From Pilatotrama ljubarskyi (Eukaryota > Basidiomycota > Agaricomycetes > Polyporales > Polyporaceae): DNA of 64,000 nt. The notes below the pieces were generated by a model. That model did no database searches and was not told the DNA's origin. It saw only the letters and a program-made list of their open reading frames with translations. The translations under genes and the position numbers were made by a program. The stretch lies in NCBI GenBank assembly GCA_022385805.1, contig MU277712.1, forward strand, positions 1-64,000, in the 5' to 3' direction. This document shows, one piece after another, positions 1 to 13,782 of the stretch (within the stretch, counting starts at the first letter, position 1; every line of letters begins with the position of its first letter).

Positions 1-1251
1 CATCCTCTGCTTCCTCCCAGTATCGCATGTACACTGTTCGGATCTCGTTCACACCCACCCGTTCCGTCCGGAGATTTGTCGACCGCAGACAAACCTCCAG
101 GGTGTTTGCGCGCCCGTCCGAGTCAGAGATGTCAAGAGGGAGGCGGAGGCGGCCCCAGCTAGCGCGGAAGTACCTCATACCCCATTCGGCGGTCTGGCGA
201 TAGGAGACAAGTTGGCGATTGCGGGCGAGAAGAGCATCACGCTCCTGCGGATCTCGTGGGAGCTGTTGGTTGCTCTTGAGTGGGGCTTGAATGCGGCCGG
301 CAATGCTCGCTGCGCCGCGCGGGAAGGCTGTGTCCGCGATGAGAAAGTACCCTGGAGGGGTTCTATCTCGGAGCTTGCTGTAGATCGGGCGCGCGATTTT
401 GGCATCGTGCCAGCTGCCCGGCGTTGTAGACGCAGCCCTTGATGATGCCTACTGATGACTCAGCGAGTTGTCGGACTGTACAGGCAAGCAGACGCACCTC
501 GGGGCGAGAAGACAATCACACAACTAGTGTAGTGCCCATGCAACCACCTGTTGTATGTTGCATTCTCCAGCTCGGGATCGTCAGCCTCTGCTGTGAGAAG
601 ATTGAGCCCGTCAATGCTCCCGATCACACCGTACAGTAGAGAGTGCCGTGCCGCAATAAGGCGCGAGTCCTCCTCACACTCCTCAGCAGACTCCCACTAG
701 CAGACGCGAGCCTCTGGTATCTCGCGCAGAGTATCGCACAAGATGACCAGCGCGAATGATCGATAACGGGCGACTGTGGAAGGGATGAGCGCGAAGATTT
801 GCTGGAGGGCGGTGTCGGGCATTGCGGAGGTGAGGTAGTGGTAGATGAGGCCGAGGGCACCCGCAGCATCGAGCGAACGGCGGCAAAGTCGAGGCTGGCC
901 GTGAGGGTTGGTGTCTTCGCGAGGGATCGTCGACTGGTTCCAGCGCTCGGCGAAGCCGCTTTGAAGGATGAGGTCGAACATCGCGCAGTCGAGACCCATA
1001 GTCGTGATGAAGGCTCGGTCGTCGCGGGTATTGTACAGGACTTGCCATGGCGTGTTCTCTCTCGGATCCGGCAGGAGCTGTGGGCGGCGGAGGTAGCGTC
1101 GATGTGGAAAACGGGCTTCGATGCGTCGCTGACGGCCCATTTCGGCGCCGAAGATGACTACTGCCGCAGCTAGTGCTGCCTCCTCTTCGAGCTCCTCATC
1201 GTAGTCCTCATCAGACGAGTCGTCGAGAACACTAGGATTATTGGCAGACAT
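1..1251 (-). pseudogene. PIF/Harbinger-type (HARBI1-like, DDE_Tnp_4) transposase, broken and cut by the window edge
   Basis: The minus strand reads as a DDE superfamily endonuclease of the HARBI1 type common in basidiomycetes. The likely start is the ATG at 1251, which begins MSANNPSVLDD and is followed by a very acidic stretch. Candidate catalytic residues are all visible: D in GSIDGLN (about 620-600), D in FLIADTAFP (about 340) and E in RQTAEWGM (about 200). Downstream it carries the family's usual RTVYM block near the left edge. Two lesions are visible: an in-frame TAG at 697-699 after REIPEARVC, and a one-base deletion near 420 that shifts the frame just before the GSWHDAKI block. A 46-nt intron (497-452) also fits. 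I infer an inactive transposon copy. Its termini and target duplication were not found, and its 3' end lies outside the window. Confidence 0.8.
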
Positions 1252-1764
1252 GGCGGGTGCGGTCAGCAGAGCAAGAGAGACATAGCCAGTGCGACCAGCC
1301 TGAGGGGTTCGGAAAACGGACTCCAAATCTAGAGAACGTGCGCAACACCTTACGGTTACAGGCTCCAAGATCTCTAGATAATTTTCAAACTCCGAAAAGT
1401 GATCTGGAAACGTCTGGAGGCTCCAGATTCTTACGGGAAGTCATCCACTGTAAGGACCCTGTAGCGGACCCGCGCTCACACTTGAATAAGGTGTTCGGGG
1501 GCCTGCCATTCACGGTGCGCGCTTCCTCACAGTTCCGAGTCCTCATCCGGATTCCGAATCGGACACAGACTTTGTACTTTACGCTCACAGTCAATATGTT
1601 CCATGACCGCCACCGCGAAACCCATCATGCCTAGAGACACAGCGAAGCAGTGTTGGGCTTTACTCGAGTAGCGTCATATGCTCAGCCTGAACCCACAGCG
1701 CCTTGAATCTCCCCGAGACGTGGCAGGGGGCGGCCACTTGATCGCCTCGTCTCCACCCGGGGCC

Positions 1765-1783
1765 AGAGAGAGAGAGAGAGAGA
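1765..1783. repeat. (AG)n microsatellite
   Basis: Nineteen bases of uninterrupted AG dinucleotide repeat, in intergenic DNA. Confidence 0.95.
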
Positions 1784-2998
1784 GATAGCATGTTTGGTCG
1801 TGGGAAAATACACTACGTCTGTGCCCGATACAGCGTCTGGTGTAAACATCCACAACACGGGAATCCAGCGTAGATAACTCGACACGCATCTCGTCCTGAC
1901 CTGCCCGAGGTATTCTTGTTCGTGCAAAGAAGTGTCGAGGAGTAAGTTGCGGGGGTTCGTCTTTCCAGCTTGAAGGGCGAGCAGACACTCAGTTATGACT
2001 ACTGTACTCCACTGATGTCGTGTTACACAGCTCAGTCTCTCAGACTAGCTCTCTCTCAAGTCCGCATCACATCGCACACGCATCCTCAGGGTGCAAAAGG
2101 TGTACACGTCCCTCGTGCAGCCCTAGGCTAACTGAGGGTGCCTGAATCTTCACTTACCGCTCAACCCTGACCGGTGACCGCTATGTCATGAGCGATAGTC
2201 TCCGCCATCCGGGCTAGTCATCGCTGCGCACCGCTTACGCTTGCTGGTGCGTATGGGTACTGTCTGATACTGTACGGACGTACTCACGCTCGCTGGATTT
2301 GGATGTGCACAGTCTGATCGTGTACAACCACCAGGGTGAAGCGTACATAGAGTAGGTTGATTTTGATGTGCATTGAGAATTTTGCCATCATTCACGATCA
2401 ATTCGCCATTCCTCGAGCGTACCTTGGGCACGTACTCCTTTTTGATGGCGGTGCGATTGCGAGAGGATGCGATGCGCTCTCACCTCAGGGGGCGCCACCC
2501 TGGCGCTATGCCTCAGAGGTGTTTCATGCATCACAAACCACCGATGGGGGCTGGTTCGCGTCCGCTGACGCTCGGGCCAATATGCAGCCTCTCGTTTACC
2601 TAGTTTGCCTTTACTTCGCCTGTGCATTCGCCACCTTCGTCACCGTTCGGTCCCGATCGCGCGCGGCAGGTTTGGAAACATAGCCTCACAGCGCTGAAGT
2701 CCCGGAGCTTGCAAGAGGCGAGTGCACCCGCCCTTTGTGTACGTACGTACGCGCTGATTGTTCTTAGGTACGCGCGAACGTGCAATTTGATGAGGTGCGC
2801 GTCTCTCACTTGAATCTGAGGCATTGCCTCAAAGCCTCGCACCTCGCAGCTGCGCGCGCGTACTGGTCATGATCCCCCTGGCCAACCCGGAGCAAGTTCG
2901 CTCAGGCTACGGGGTCAGTGCTCGGGCGCGTGTTGATCTGAAACAAACGCGCTTTACGAAATGACGCCGGAGAGTCTGCCCTGCGCGTATGGAATTCG

Positions 2999-3004
2999 TA
3001 TAAG
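2999..3004 (+). promoter_or_regulatory. Putative TATA box of the DUF3455 gene
   Basis: TATAAG lies 142 bases upstream of the ATG at 3141, followed by a pyrimidine-rich leader typical of strongly expressed fungal genes. Confidence 0.45.
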
Positions 3005-3140
3005 AGGCCCTGAGGGTGCCCTGCTGGTCCCCAGCGTTCCGCTCTTCTCCTGTTTTCCTTGCGGACCACCCTTTCCAGTATCTTTTCCTCGCTTCTATCT
3101 TCTCTTCCCAACCCACTCCTCCTCTCCTTCAGTACCCACA

Positions 3141-4153
3141 ATGGTTGCCATCGCGAACGCCCTCTTCGCCGCTGCTGCCGCCAAGCTTGGCGGCTCCTCG
3201 TACGGCTCGGGATACGGGTACGGAGGCGGCAGCTGGGGCTCGTACGGAGCTCCGACGTTCAAGCTCTCCGGCTGCTCGATCGACAAGTTCGTTCCCCAGT
3301 TCCCGCAGGGCCAGTCGCAGCTCGTCGCACCGAGCAACCCGCCCCAGTTCATCGGCCTCGCGTTCGGTGTGCAGAACTATACGTGCTCGAGCGGGAACAA
3401 CTTCACGTGAGTCTCACGTACCCCGCGTATGTCTGTCGTAGCGGTCGCTTAACCATCCCTCTCCATTTGGTCGATAGGAGCACCGGAGCTGTCGCTGAGC
3501 TTATCGACGTCTCGTGCATCGTGTACGAGCCCGAGTTCGCGACGATCCAGAACGACCTCTACAATGTCTGGACGACCCTCGTGCCCTACACCATCCAGAG
3601 CATCATCGACTTCTTCCACGTCCTGAACCCCCCGGAGGTGCTCGCGCAGCACTACTTTGTGCCAAACCCGACCACGGGCCAGGGCCTGAGCCCGAAGTGG
3701 GACTTCACGTCGTCCGGCCGCTTCCAGGGCGTCAGCGACGCGTTCATCGTCGCGAAGGGCAAGGGAACGATCCCCGCGCCGACGGACCCGAAGAAGGACG
3801 TCGCGTGGCTCGACGTGGTGCAGGTGCAGGGCGATATCGCGAGCGAGGTATTCCGCTTCGATACTGTGGGCGGCCAGCCCCCGTCTTCCGTGAGTGGGAT
3901 TTCTCATATGAGGCGTTGAGCATGCGCTGACTTGATGATATGCAGTGCATGTACGGCAAGGACTCCGACATCTCGGTGAAATACGTGTCGAAGTACAGTG
4001 AGTACCCCTTCTTGCTCCATGTGGCATATCCCATCTGACACGCTTGTAGTCTTCTATGGCGGCTCGCTTTCGGGCTCTTCATCGTCTTCGTGGTCCTCGT
4101 CCTCGTCGTCCTCATCGTCCTCGTCTTCCTCGTACGGCGGTTATAACTGGTGA
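3141..4153 (+). CDS. DUF3455 protein with serine-rich tail
   Basis: Model: exons 3141-3406, 3478-3889, 3946-3997, 4050-4153, giving 277 aa. The start ATG follows CCCACA, a good fungal context. The body matches the DUF3455 family, often annotated in fungi as 'malate dehydrogenase' without proof. Landmarks are a glycine/tyrosine-rich N-terminus, the PPQFIGLAFGVQNYTC block, WDF, VAWLDVVQVQGD, the FDTVGGQPPSSC motif split by intron 2, and a closing VSKYIFYGG. After this the protein ends in a low-complexity serine tract (about 25 residues) and GGYNW. The N-terminus has a short alanine-rich hydrophobic run that could be a weak signal peptide. The biochemical function of the family is not established, and I assign none. 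Confidence 0.8.
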
Positions 4154-5101
4154 AGGATGGATAATTGGCCAGTTCTCGTGGAGTAGTAGGTCTGGCAGAG
4201 GAGTTGGGTTTGGGTTGGGTCCTCGGCGTATCATACATATATAGCTACTCTACGCTTTCTTGTTCCTATCCGGACTTTCGGACTTTGCTGCTGCTGTATT
4301 GTCAGATATCGTTGTATACACTCGTTTTGCTTGGATCTCCTCTGACTGCATCGTTCCCCGGCAGTGACCCCGGGAACGTGTCAGGTGTCGTTTCGACGTT
4401 TGCATCGAATGGGATTCCGAAATCGACGCCCGAGGCGCCCGAGGTGACACTGGGACTAGTCGGATAGACGCCCTTACTGCTCTCTCTTCTCGACGTCCAT
4501 GCTTGTGACCTTGTCTGCGACTCTGCATAGTTTGATGGTCCAGTATCCGCCGCCGGATATATACCTCGATGTTAACTGACGATGCTCGAGGACGTACAAC
4601 TATATTGTTCAATATAACAACCCGAGACTCGAGATGCTTCGTCTGGCCACCGGTACTGCGAAGTCGACACGCTATCGAGCGCATTGACGAGTTTCCCGCC
4701 TCCTAGCAGCTCCTAGCTTAGCCTTCAGTACATCCGCGTTCTATCTCTCACTCTTGGCTCCCCGCAGAATACCATCGGATGTGCTGCCTTCTAGCCGCTG
4801 ACGATCTATCGGCGCAGTACGAAATGAGAAGCAGTCCTCCCATGGAAGCTTGATTCCTGCAGTAGTCGCCTGCTAAAGAGCGACAGCATGATGCTTCTCT
4901 GTACACTGGCCAGTTCTGATTCTCCCACGTCAAATGTTCTTGTGGAGATCAAGGAAGCAATCGCAGGTCAGTGGGGCACGTCGCGCCTGCCATAGGATTC
5001 AGCATGAAGCTTGCTGACCTTGTCTTTGACGCTTAGGCACGACTATATAGTTCGAAACACTCTTAGCTGGAAGCCTACCGTCACGGACATCACTTTGGAC
5101 G
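4154..5101. other. Intergenic region
   Basis: 3' flank of the DUF3455 gene and 5' flank of the first P450. No gene or RNA recognised. Confidence 0.6.
5044..5050 (+). promoter_or_regulatory. Putative TATA box of the first P450
   Basis: TATATAG sits 58 bases upstream of the ATG at 5102. Confidence 0.5.
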
Positions 5102-7173
5102 ATGACGGTTCCAGCCATTCTCATCATCCTGGGTGCGTTCGCAGGGATCGTTCTATGGCGGCGCAGAGACCGTTCGAGGTTTCCTCTTCCCCCGGGGCCG
5201 AAGCCTCTGCCAATTATAGGGAACCTCTTCGATATGCCGACCAAGCGGTATGGGCCCGCGCTACGCGACCTCGGTGCCAAGTACGGTACGCAACGTCCCA
5301 CCGAGACACGTAGTTAGGATACACGATCCGACGCATAGAACAGGAGACATGACATACCTGAACATGTTCGGGCAGCCAATGCTCATTCTGAACTCCTATG
5401 ATGCTGCCATTGCGCTCCTGGAAGGTCGCTCGGCGAATACCTCGGATAGACCCCGGATCGTCATGGCAGAACTGTGAGTCGGCCCGTACGGCCATTTCGC
5501 CACTCGCAAGATCTGACGATTGGATGTGACTTTCAGGAGCGGTTATATGTGGGAGTTCGCGATCCAAGGATACACACCAGAATGGCGAACGCGTCGTCGG
5601 ATGTTCCATACCTTCTTCCAGCACAGCGTTGTTCCCGACTATCGGCCTATCCACCTTCGCGAATGTCGCCGCTTTCTCCTGCGGCTTTCACAGACTCCTG
5701 AGGACCTCGTCCCTCTAGCCCGCCAGTACGTGCACCTTCACTGCGCTTCTTTGACGACTGTCCGGAACGAAGCTCACATGGTCGCGTGTCCAGCGTGTTC
5801 AGTGCTACGATCATGGACATCGTGTACGGGATCTCGGTCGCTGAGCACAATGATGCCTATATCCGCCTCGCCGAAAAGGCGGCGGCCATCTTCACCGAGA
5901 TCGTGGTTCCGGGCCGGTACCTAGTGGAACTCCTGCCCTTCCTGCAGCATATTCCTGCATGGTTTCCAGGAGCCGGCTTCAAGCGCGACGCTGCCCGCTG
6001 GTTCAAAGACGTCAGCGCGGTGCGAGACGTACCGTATGATGCCACATTAACAGCCATGGTTCGTCTTTCCACAACTTGTAGGCATCGGACTGATCCGCTG
6101 CCAGCAACGAGGAACTGCTCGTCCGTCAATGGTAGCATCCCTCCTTGAAAATGCCGTACAGGAGACCGGAAAAGTCAGCCCTGAGAATGATGAGTGCTTC
6201 CGGGATATCACGGCGCTGGCCCACCTAAGTTAGTGTATGCTGCGCCACTGTACCCCTGATCCTTCGCTTACATCCTCCGCATGGACGCTACAGCTGGAGC
6301 AGACACTGTCAGCAATTCTCCAGAACCGTCTCGGAAGACATCTCTGATAGCCATTGTCGTAGACGCTCTTTGCCACTCGAGCCCTGTTCCTCGCGATGGT
6401 CATATATCCCGAGGTTCAAAGGAAGGCTCAGAAGCAACTAGACGAGGTTGTCGGCCCCGACCGCCTCCCAGAATTCTCCGACAGAGAGGCCCTCCCCTAT
6501 ATCGATGCAGTCGTGAAGGAAGTCATGCGGTGGCACAGCGTCGTGCCTCTCGGCGTCTCTCATCGTGTGATGGAGGATGTGTATAATGGCTATCGCATCC
6601 CTGCGGGCACGCTTGTCGTCCCGAATGCCTGGTACGGTCAATCCTTGCACCTCTTCTCTCACGAAACATTCTCATACGCTTTGCTCAGGGCCATGTCACG
6701 AGACCCAAACGCATATCCTCAGCCCGATGAGTTTATACCAGAACGATTTCTGAAGGACCGTGGCACATCCTCCGATGCGAGGGATCCAGAGAAGTATCAG
6801 TTCGGCTTCGGGCGCAGGTACGTCCCCGCGAGGACCTCCTGTGACGGTGCTCATTGCTCCTCCCTCAGAATCTGCCCGGGTCGTCACTTTGCGAACGACG
6901 CCCTCTTCATCACGGTCGCTTCCGTCCTCCACGTGTTCAACATCGAGGCGCCAATCGGTGAAGACGGAAAGCCGGTCCGCGTCGTCCCAAACATATTCCT
7001 GGATGCCTTCCTTTCGTAAGATGTCCTGCCTTATACCATGCAAATTGCTTATAGCCTCCAATAGGTACCCAGAACCATTCGATTGCAAGATCACACCACG
7101 TTCAAAGCAGGCGGAAGCACTCATCAGAAACTCTGTGCGGAGTGAGCACTGGGCAGGGAGCGGCGACCGCTGA
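5102..7173 (+). CDS. Cytochrome P450 monooxygenase, CYP64-clan type (paralog 1)
   Basis: Ten exons: 5102-5285, 5344-5473, 5537-5725, 5794-6058, 6105-6228, 6294-6307, 6363-6631, 6689-6817, 6869-7015, 7065-7173; 519 aa. An N-terminal membrane anchor (residues 3-18) precedes the proline hinge PLPPGPKPLPIIGN. The I-helix oxygen-binding motif is TGADT and is encoded mostly by the 14-nt exon 6. The K-helix ExxR is EVMR, the PERF region is FIPERF, and the haem loop FGFGRRICPG contains the cysteine ligand. All parts expected of a functional, endoplasmic-reticulum-anchored class II P450 are present. It is followed tandemly by a close paralog at 7678, and a third copy lies inverted at 22901-20776. The substrate cannot be read from sequence. 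The gene resembles fungal entries loosely called O-methylsterigmatocystin oxidoreductase; the exact CYP family was not determined. Confidence 0.9.
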
Positions 7174-7677
7174 GGGGCGCTTCACGTATAGTACAGTATC
7201 CAGCTCGAGAGGCACAAGTTGGCGTGACGGTATGGTTTTGAAGACCGTACAACGGGTCCCACTGCGATGACTACACTTTTCCAAGCTCCCAGAATAAGAC
7301 ACGCATCTTGCATCGACATTGGTTGAGAACCCCGAGCCTCCCCAACGGATCCAATGGTCGAAGTCAAACTGTCAGGCAACAGGGGTGTCTCGCCATGCGC
7401 TATCAGGAAGGAGTTTCTCATTGAAGCCTACGGTCCGCTTCGACCATTCACTAGTAGGTTTTGGACTATGCTTCCACCACGCTTCGGTCGGCGACTAGGG
7501 TTCAAGCCTACCCACACCCAGCGACCGTAATAGCAGCGCAGAGACTTGCAGCCAGTCAGGAGGGCAGTCAGACCTCCTGGTCAGCTCAAGGTTCATGGAC
7601 GTCGCTACATAAGGACTACGATCCGAGTACAAGTAATTCTGCGCTCCCCGCCAGTTTTCGCTCGACATCCTGCAGCC
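7174..7677. other. Spacer between tandem P450s
   Basis: Promoter region of the second P450. No separate gene is seen. Confidence 0.6.
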
Positions 7678-9791
7678 ATGGATGACTTATCGGCACTCTC
7701 GACTGTGGTCTTCATCGTTTCCTTGGTCACGGCAGCCCTGTCGTTTGTGATCAAGCGCAAAGACCGGCCGTCTCTTCCTCTTCCGCCAGGTCCCAGGCCA
7801 CTGCCCATCATAGGCAACCTATTGGACATGCCCACGAAGCGCCTGGGTCCCGCACTACGAGACATGGCGAAGAAATACGGTATGTCATCTTTCTCTCTCT
7901 CTCCCAGTTTTCGCTCATTCGCAACTTCCATGTATCCAGGTGACATAATGTATCTTGACATGCTCGGGCAGCCAATGATCATGCTCAACTCGTATGAAGC
8001 CGCTGTCGCGATACTGGAGGGTCGCTCAGCGAACACCTCTGACCGGCCGCGAAGTGCCATGGCTGAGATGCACGTCGCTTCCCCACTCGCATGTCATCGT
8101 AATCTTCACGTTAACTTGAATGCTGCGTGTCGTATAGGAGCGGCTATTCGTGGCAGTTTGTGCTACAGGGCTACACCCTCGCATGGCGACAACGTCGAAG
8201 AGACTTCCATGGCGCATTCCATCCAAACGCGATCTTGCAACATCGGCCCATCCATGTGAGGGAGAATCGTCGTTTCCTTCAACGCCTCCTCAAGAATCCA
8301 GAGCGCTTCTTGCCTCTGGCGCGCCAGTACGTCTGTCTCGTCATATACTCACTATAATGTCGAACCGCTCACCGGGGGCCGGTACTGGTAGTGTTTTCAG
8401 CGCAACGATTATGGACGCTGTCTATGGACTCAAGGTTGCGGAACAAGACGACCCATTTGTGAGCCTCGCAGAAAAGGTTGCAACGACCTTCAGCACTATA
8501 GTTGTTCCTGGACGATACCTCGTCGAGCTTATACCGTGGCTGAGATATCTTCCCGCATGGCTTCCGGGAGCGAGGTTCAAGCGGGATGCCTTGCGGTGGC
8601 GCTCCGACGTAGCAGCAGCTCGCGATGTCTCTTATACTGCTTCTTTAGAACTCATCGTAGGTTCACCTGAACAATGGCTCTTCGTATCTGACACACAAGC
8701 GTCTCTAGATGAAGGAAGCTGAAGATCGTCCGTCAATCGTAGCAGCGCTCCTAGACAAGGTGCTACGCAAGGAAGGGAAGGTTTCTGAAGAGGACACTGA
8801 GCGTTTCAGAGATGTCGCAGGCCTGGCATACTTGAGTCAGTATTATTCTTACCCGACGCGTTTCTGACCGTAACACACTCGAGCAGCTGGTGCAGACACG
8901 GTACATGAGAAGCCTACTTCTAGTTCAGAGGATCACATGCTGATGGAGAGTCGTGCTGAACACAGACCCTTTTCTCAATTCAAGCATTCTTTCTCGCCAT
9001 GGTTCAGTACCCCCAGGCCCAAAAGAGGGCTCAGGAAGAGCTCGACAGGGTCGTCGGGCCCAACCGCCTCCCGGACTTCTTCGATAGGGGATCGCTTCCT
9101 TATATCAAGGCACTCGTGAAGGAAGTCATTCGGTGGCACAGCGTCGTGCCTCTCGGAGTGTCCCATCGGGCGATCGACGAGGACGAATACAATGGGTACC
9201 GAATCCCGGCAGGCTCGGTGATTGTCCCGAACGCGTGGTTTGCTCTTGCCATGTTCTCTGCGTCGACATCCAGCATAGCTTAAATCTCGTTTTCAGGGCT
9301 ATGTCGCAGGATCCTACCGCATATCCGGAACCGGAGAAGTTCCGCCCGGAGCGGTTTCTGAAGGATGGTCAGGTTGAACTTGAAGTGGGACCTGATACCA
9401 GGGATCCGGAGAAGTTCCAATTCGGCTTTGGTCGAAGGTGTGCGGCCCAGAAGTATACTCACGCCAGAGTCACGGTACTGACAGCATTACACCGAAAGGA
9501 TATGTCCTGGGCGTCACTTCGCGAACGATTCCTTGTTCCTGACCGTCGCCTCTGTGCTGCATGTCTTCAGTATTGAAGCCCCTCTCGGCGAAGATGGACG
9601 GCCGGTTCCCGTGGCGCCCAAGATAGTCACGGACTACTTCCTCTCGTAGGCGGGATGGACTCTCAACCGATGAACAATGTATGAATCTGAATGGCACTTC
9701 TAGGTATCCCGAACCCTTCCAATGCAGGATCACTCCTCGGTCGGCGCAAGCGGAGGCGCTCATCAATACCGCTGGCTCGCAAGTACAGTAG
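7678..9791 (+). CDS. Cytochrome P450 monooxygenase, CYP64-clan type (paralog 2)
   Basis: Exons: 7678-7879, 7940-8069, 8138-8326, 8392-8656, 8709-8835, 8887-8900, 8966-9237, 9297-9437, 9499-9645, 9704-9791; 524 aa. The start is MDDLSALS, followed by a membrane anchor and PLPPGPRPLPIIGN. Key motifs are TGADT in the 14-nt exon 6, EVIR (ExxR), FRPERF and FGFGRRICPG. Exons 2, 3, 4, 6 and 9 have exactly the lengths of those in the paralog at 5102, so this is a recent tandem duplicate. Intron 2 begins GC rather than GT (8070, gcacgt); homology to the neighbour forces this boundary. Intron 5 ends in a NAGNAG (gagcag), and I chose the second AG because it gives the same 14-nt exon as the paralogs. The gene is convergent with the Mn peroxidase. 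The substrate is unknown. Confidence 0.9.
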
Positions 9792-10074
9792 AGGGGGTCG
9801 GTCTTCGTGCAGAGGGATGGTTTATGGTCGTAAGATCGTCTAGTCGTACAATCTCTTGTATCCATGCGAAAGATGTTACAACTCATGTCTGGAGTCTTCT
9901 TGAACGGATCCCTTTCATCATCGTATACCAGCAAATGAATATATTCAACTGCGATGCCGTAACAGGCGACATGTTGAACAAGACGTTGACCCATCAAGAC
10001 ACTTCTACTGATATGGCGTAAATCCCAAAGAAAAACCAGACAGACTTTTCCGCGGCTACCGTGCGAGTAACTGT

Positions 10075-11485
<1,411 letters not shown>

Positions 11486-11562
11486 TGCCGGGGGTTTGGA
11501 GAGGGCTGAGTAGAAGGAGTAGAACTCGATGTCCTGAAGACTTCCTGCATTTTCGCCAGCGT

Positions 11563-11569
11563 TTTTATA
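11563..11569 (-). promoter_or_regulatory. TATA box of the Mn peroxidase gene
   Basis: TATAAAA on the minus strand, about 80 bases upstream of the ATG. Confidence 0.65.
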
Positions 11570-13782
11570 CCTGCGCAGGTCTCTCTCTACGACTCCCTTG
11601 CCAGAGCCTGACCTTCATGCGAAGCTGGAAGGCGAACTTGCGTACATACGCCCTCTGGCCAATCGCAAATCAGGAATATCGTTTTCCTGAACGTGCCCAT
11701 CGAGGGCCAGGCGGACATGGGAGCATCCCGTCCCGTCGGTGTGTCGCTCCCGCACGGGTGTGTAGCCAATGGGCGGGAGCCCCCGACCCAGACGACACAA
11801 CGGGTTCCCCAGCGGGCCCGGTACCGTAGGACGCGCGTACGATGCGCCCGCAGGGCGTGTCGTACGTCCATGAGAAGATCGACGACAAACTGTATGAGCT
11901 CGGGTGTCCCGGAAACGCAGGTCGGGTGCATCAGAGACGCGGCCTCCTGGAAGCGTCAATTAAATTTGCTGCCCGTGAGCGGGCACGCCTCAGTGCTGTC
12001 AGCCGCTTGGGCGTACCAGAGAAAAATGAGACAGGATATGGACCGGTAGTCAGTTGCCGTGCAAGGGGGGAGGGCGTTCGTGAGAAGGCGCACGTCAGGT
12101 GTGTGAGCGTAACGATCATTTGGAGCATCGCCCCTGGGCCGTGTGCTTGTTTTCGCAGAGTCTGTTTGCGCTTCTCGAGAACGCGACTCGGGGACCTGCG
12201 AATGTCCGAAGAAGGGGAACCGATGAAGCCTGATGGTAGAGCGGTCGATGGGAGCCGGGCGGGCGTAAGGCGTATCAGGCGCCGAGAGAATGGTATGGTC
12301 AAATCCGCGGTTTTCCGAGTGGCACGAAGTGGGGTTGGTCAGTCCTGGCAGACATAAGCATGTGCAGACATAAGCATGTATGCGGTCCTGGTGCATAAGC
12401 GGGGTGTAGTTACGGCCAGCAATCCTCAAAAAGTGTTGCATCAGCCAGCCTCCGCCTTGGTCAATCAGTCAGATCGGTGACAAACCCAGGGCATTGAAAC
12501 TGACACACCGTGTAAGCTTGGCACTTCCCACTGTAGCAAGACCGAGCTTTCCCGGACAGTGTCTGGGAATATCCGGAGGCTTGACTTCCCAGGCCAACGG
12601 TGTCGGCCACGCGGCTACGAGTCGAGTCCGTGTAGGAAGAGACACCGAAGCAACATCCGGAACAATACAAAGGACGAACAGGAAATCGTTTTCTCTGCAG
12701 CGGACATGGTTGGCGGTATAGGGCCTGGAAACTACCCATGTTCCGTGCGTGCACTGCCTCGCGGGCACCAGATGTCTAGACTCACAAACTCGCATTGATG
12801 GGCCGCTTCCCATACAATGCTGAGGCACGCCTGCACGTAATGTGCACAGGCCTTACTTACTCGGTGCGGCACAGCAGCATACTAGCCCTCATGCGTCCAT
12901 CATATCACCTATTGGGCCGCTTGGAAGTCTGAACATGCACTAGATTTGACAGAAAACGCACTGCGCTCCGTCCAAACTGGTTCAAGAGTACCGAGATGAC
13001 TGGCCGTCTCACCGCGACGGCGGCTAAGGGAAGCGTCCCTCGCGTTCAGTCGGCAACATGCGTGTTTCCGACCTTCCGGTAGTATGACGTTCCGTGTACC
13101 GACAGATCTTTCCACCGCCGTTGCTGAGGGACTTGTCAGCAAGGAGGTACCACATGAACAACGCGGAGCATTTAATGCATAGAATAAATGGGAAGAAAGA
13201 ACAATGGGGGCGTGGCCTGCGTGCGAGGCAGTAGACAGAGGCGTCTCACGCATGCTTCCACCACACCCAGCTTGGGAGCTTTCGAAACAGCTAGAACACC
13301 AACACCTGAAATCAGTCCACAACTTGTGAGGCATTTTGACGAACACGCCTCACCGTCCACCCTGCAAGCCGCACCCTTGCGCATGCCCCAATAGGTCGCC
13401 AATCTGCTTGCGCGCATATCACTGGGATGTAAGGGATGTTATCAGTCTCCTACTTCTTCCAGAAGTTAGGTTGATTCGCAAGTCGCAAGGAAACATTACG
13501 CAGATGAGCTGCGGCATACCATCCCTCAGAGCTTCACGCACGTATGCTGAGCCTATGAGCAGGTTGTATGCGGCCTGAATGTTGCGTATGAGTAGCGGCG
13601 GGCAGTACCGCCCCGACTTCCAGCGGAGGAATGGGTCTAGTAGGCCAAGACGTCACGGATACATATGGAGTACAAATACATAGCGGACAGCACTGCGATC
13701 CCGCAGGGCAGCAAGGTATCAGAGCATGACGAAAGGGCGTTTGCAGCAGACGCACCTAGCGAGGAGAGCGAGGTATAGTGTT
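11570..13782. other. Intergenic region upstream of mnp
   Basis: A long stretch with no supportable gene on either strand. The open frames lack family landmarks and paired splice sites. It contains the mnp promoter and the 3' flank of the RPA14 gene. Confidence 0.55.
11843..11930. promoter_or_regulatory. Two metal-response-element-like motifs upstream of mnp
   Basis: TGCGCCC at 11843-11849 and TGCACCC (minus strand, 11930-11924) match the core TGCRCNC described for basidiomycete MnP promoters. They lie about 360-445 bases upstream of the ATG. Such 7-mers occur often by chance in GC-rich DNA. Confidence 0.25.

Larger units (their letters stand above)
1252..3140. other. Intergenic region
   Basis: I see no supportable gene. 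It holds an (AG)n microsatellite at 1765-1783 and several short frames that have no family landmarks or splice structure. Confidence 0.6.
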
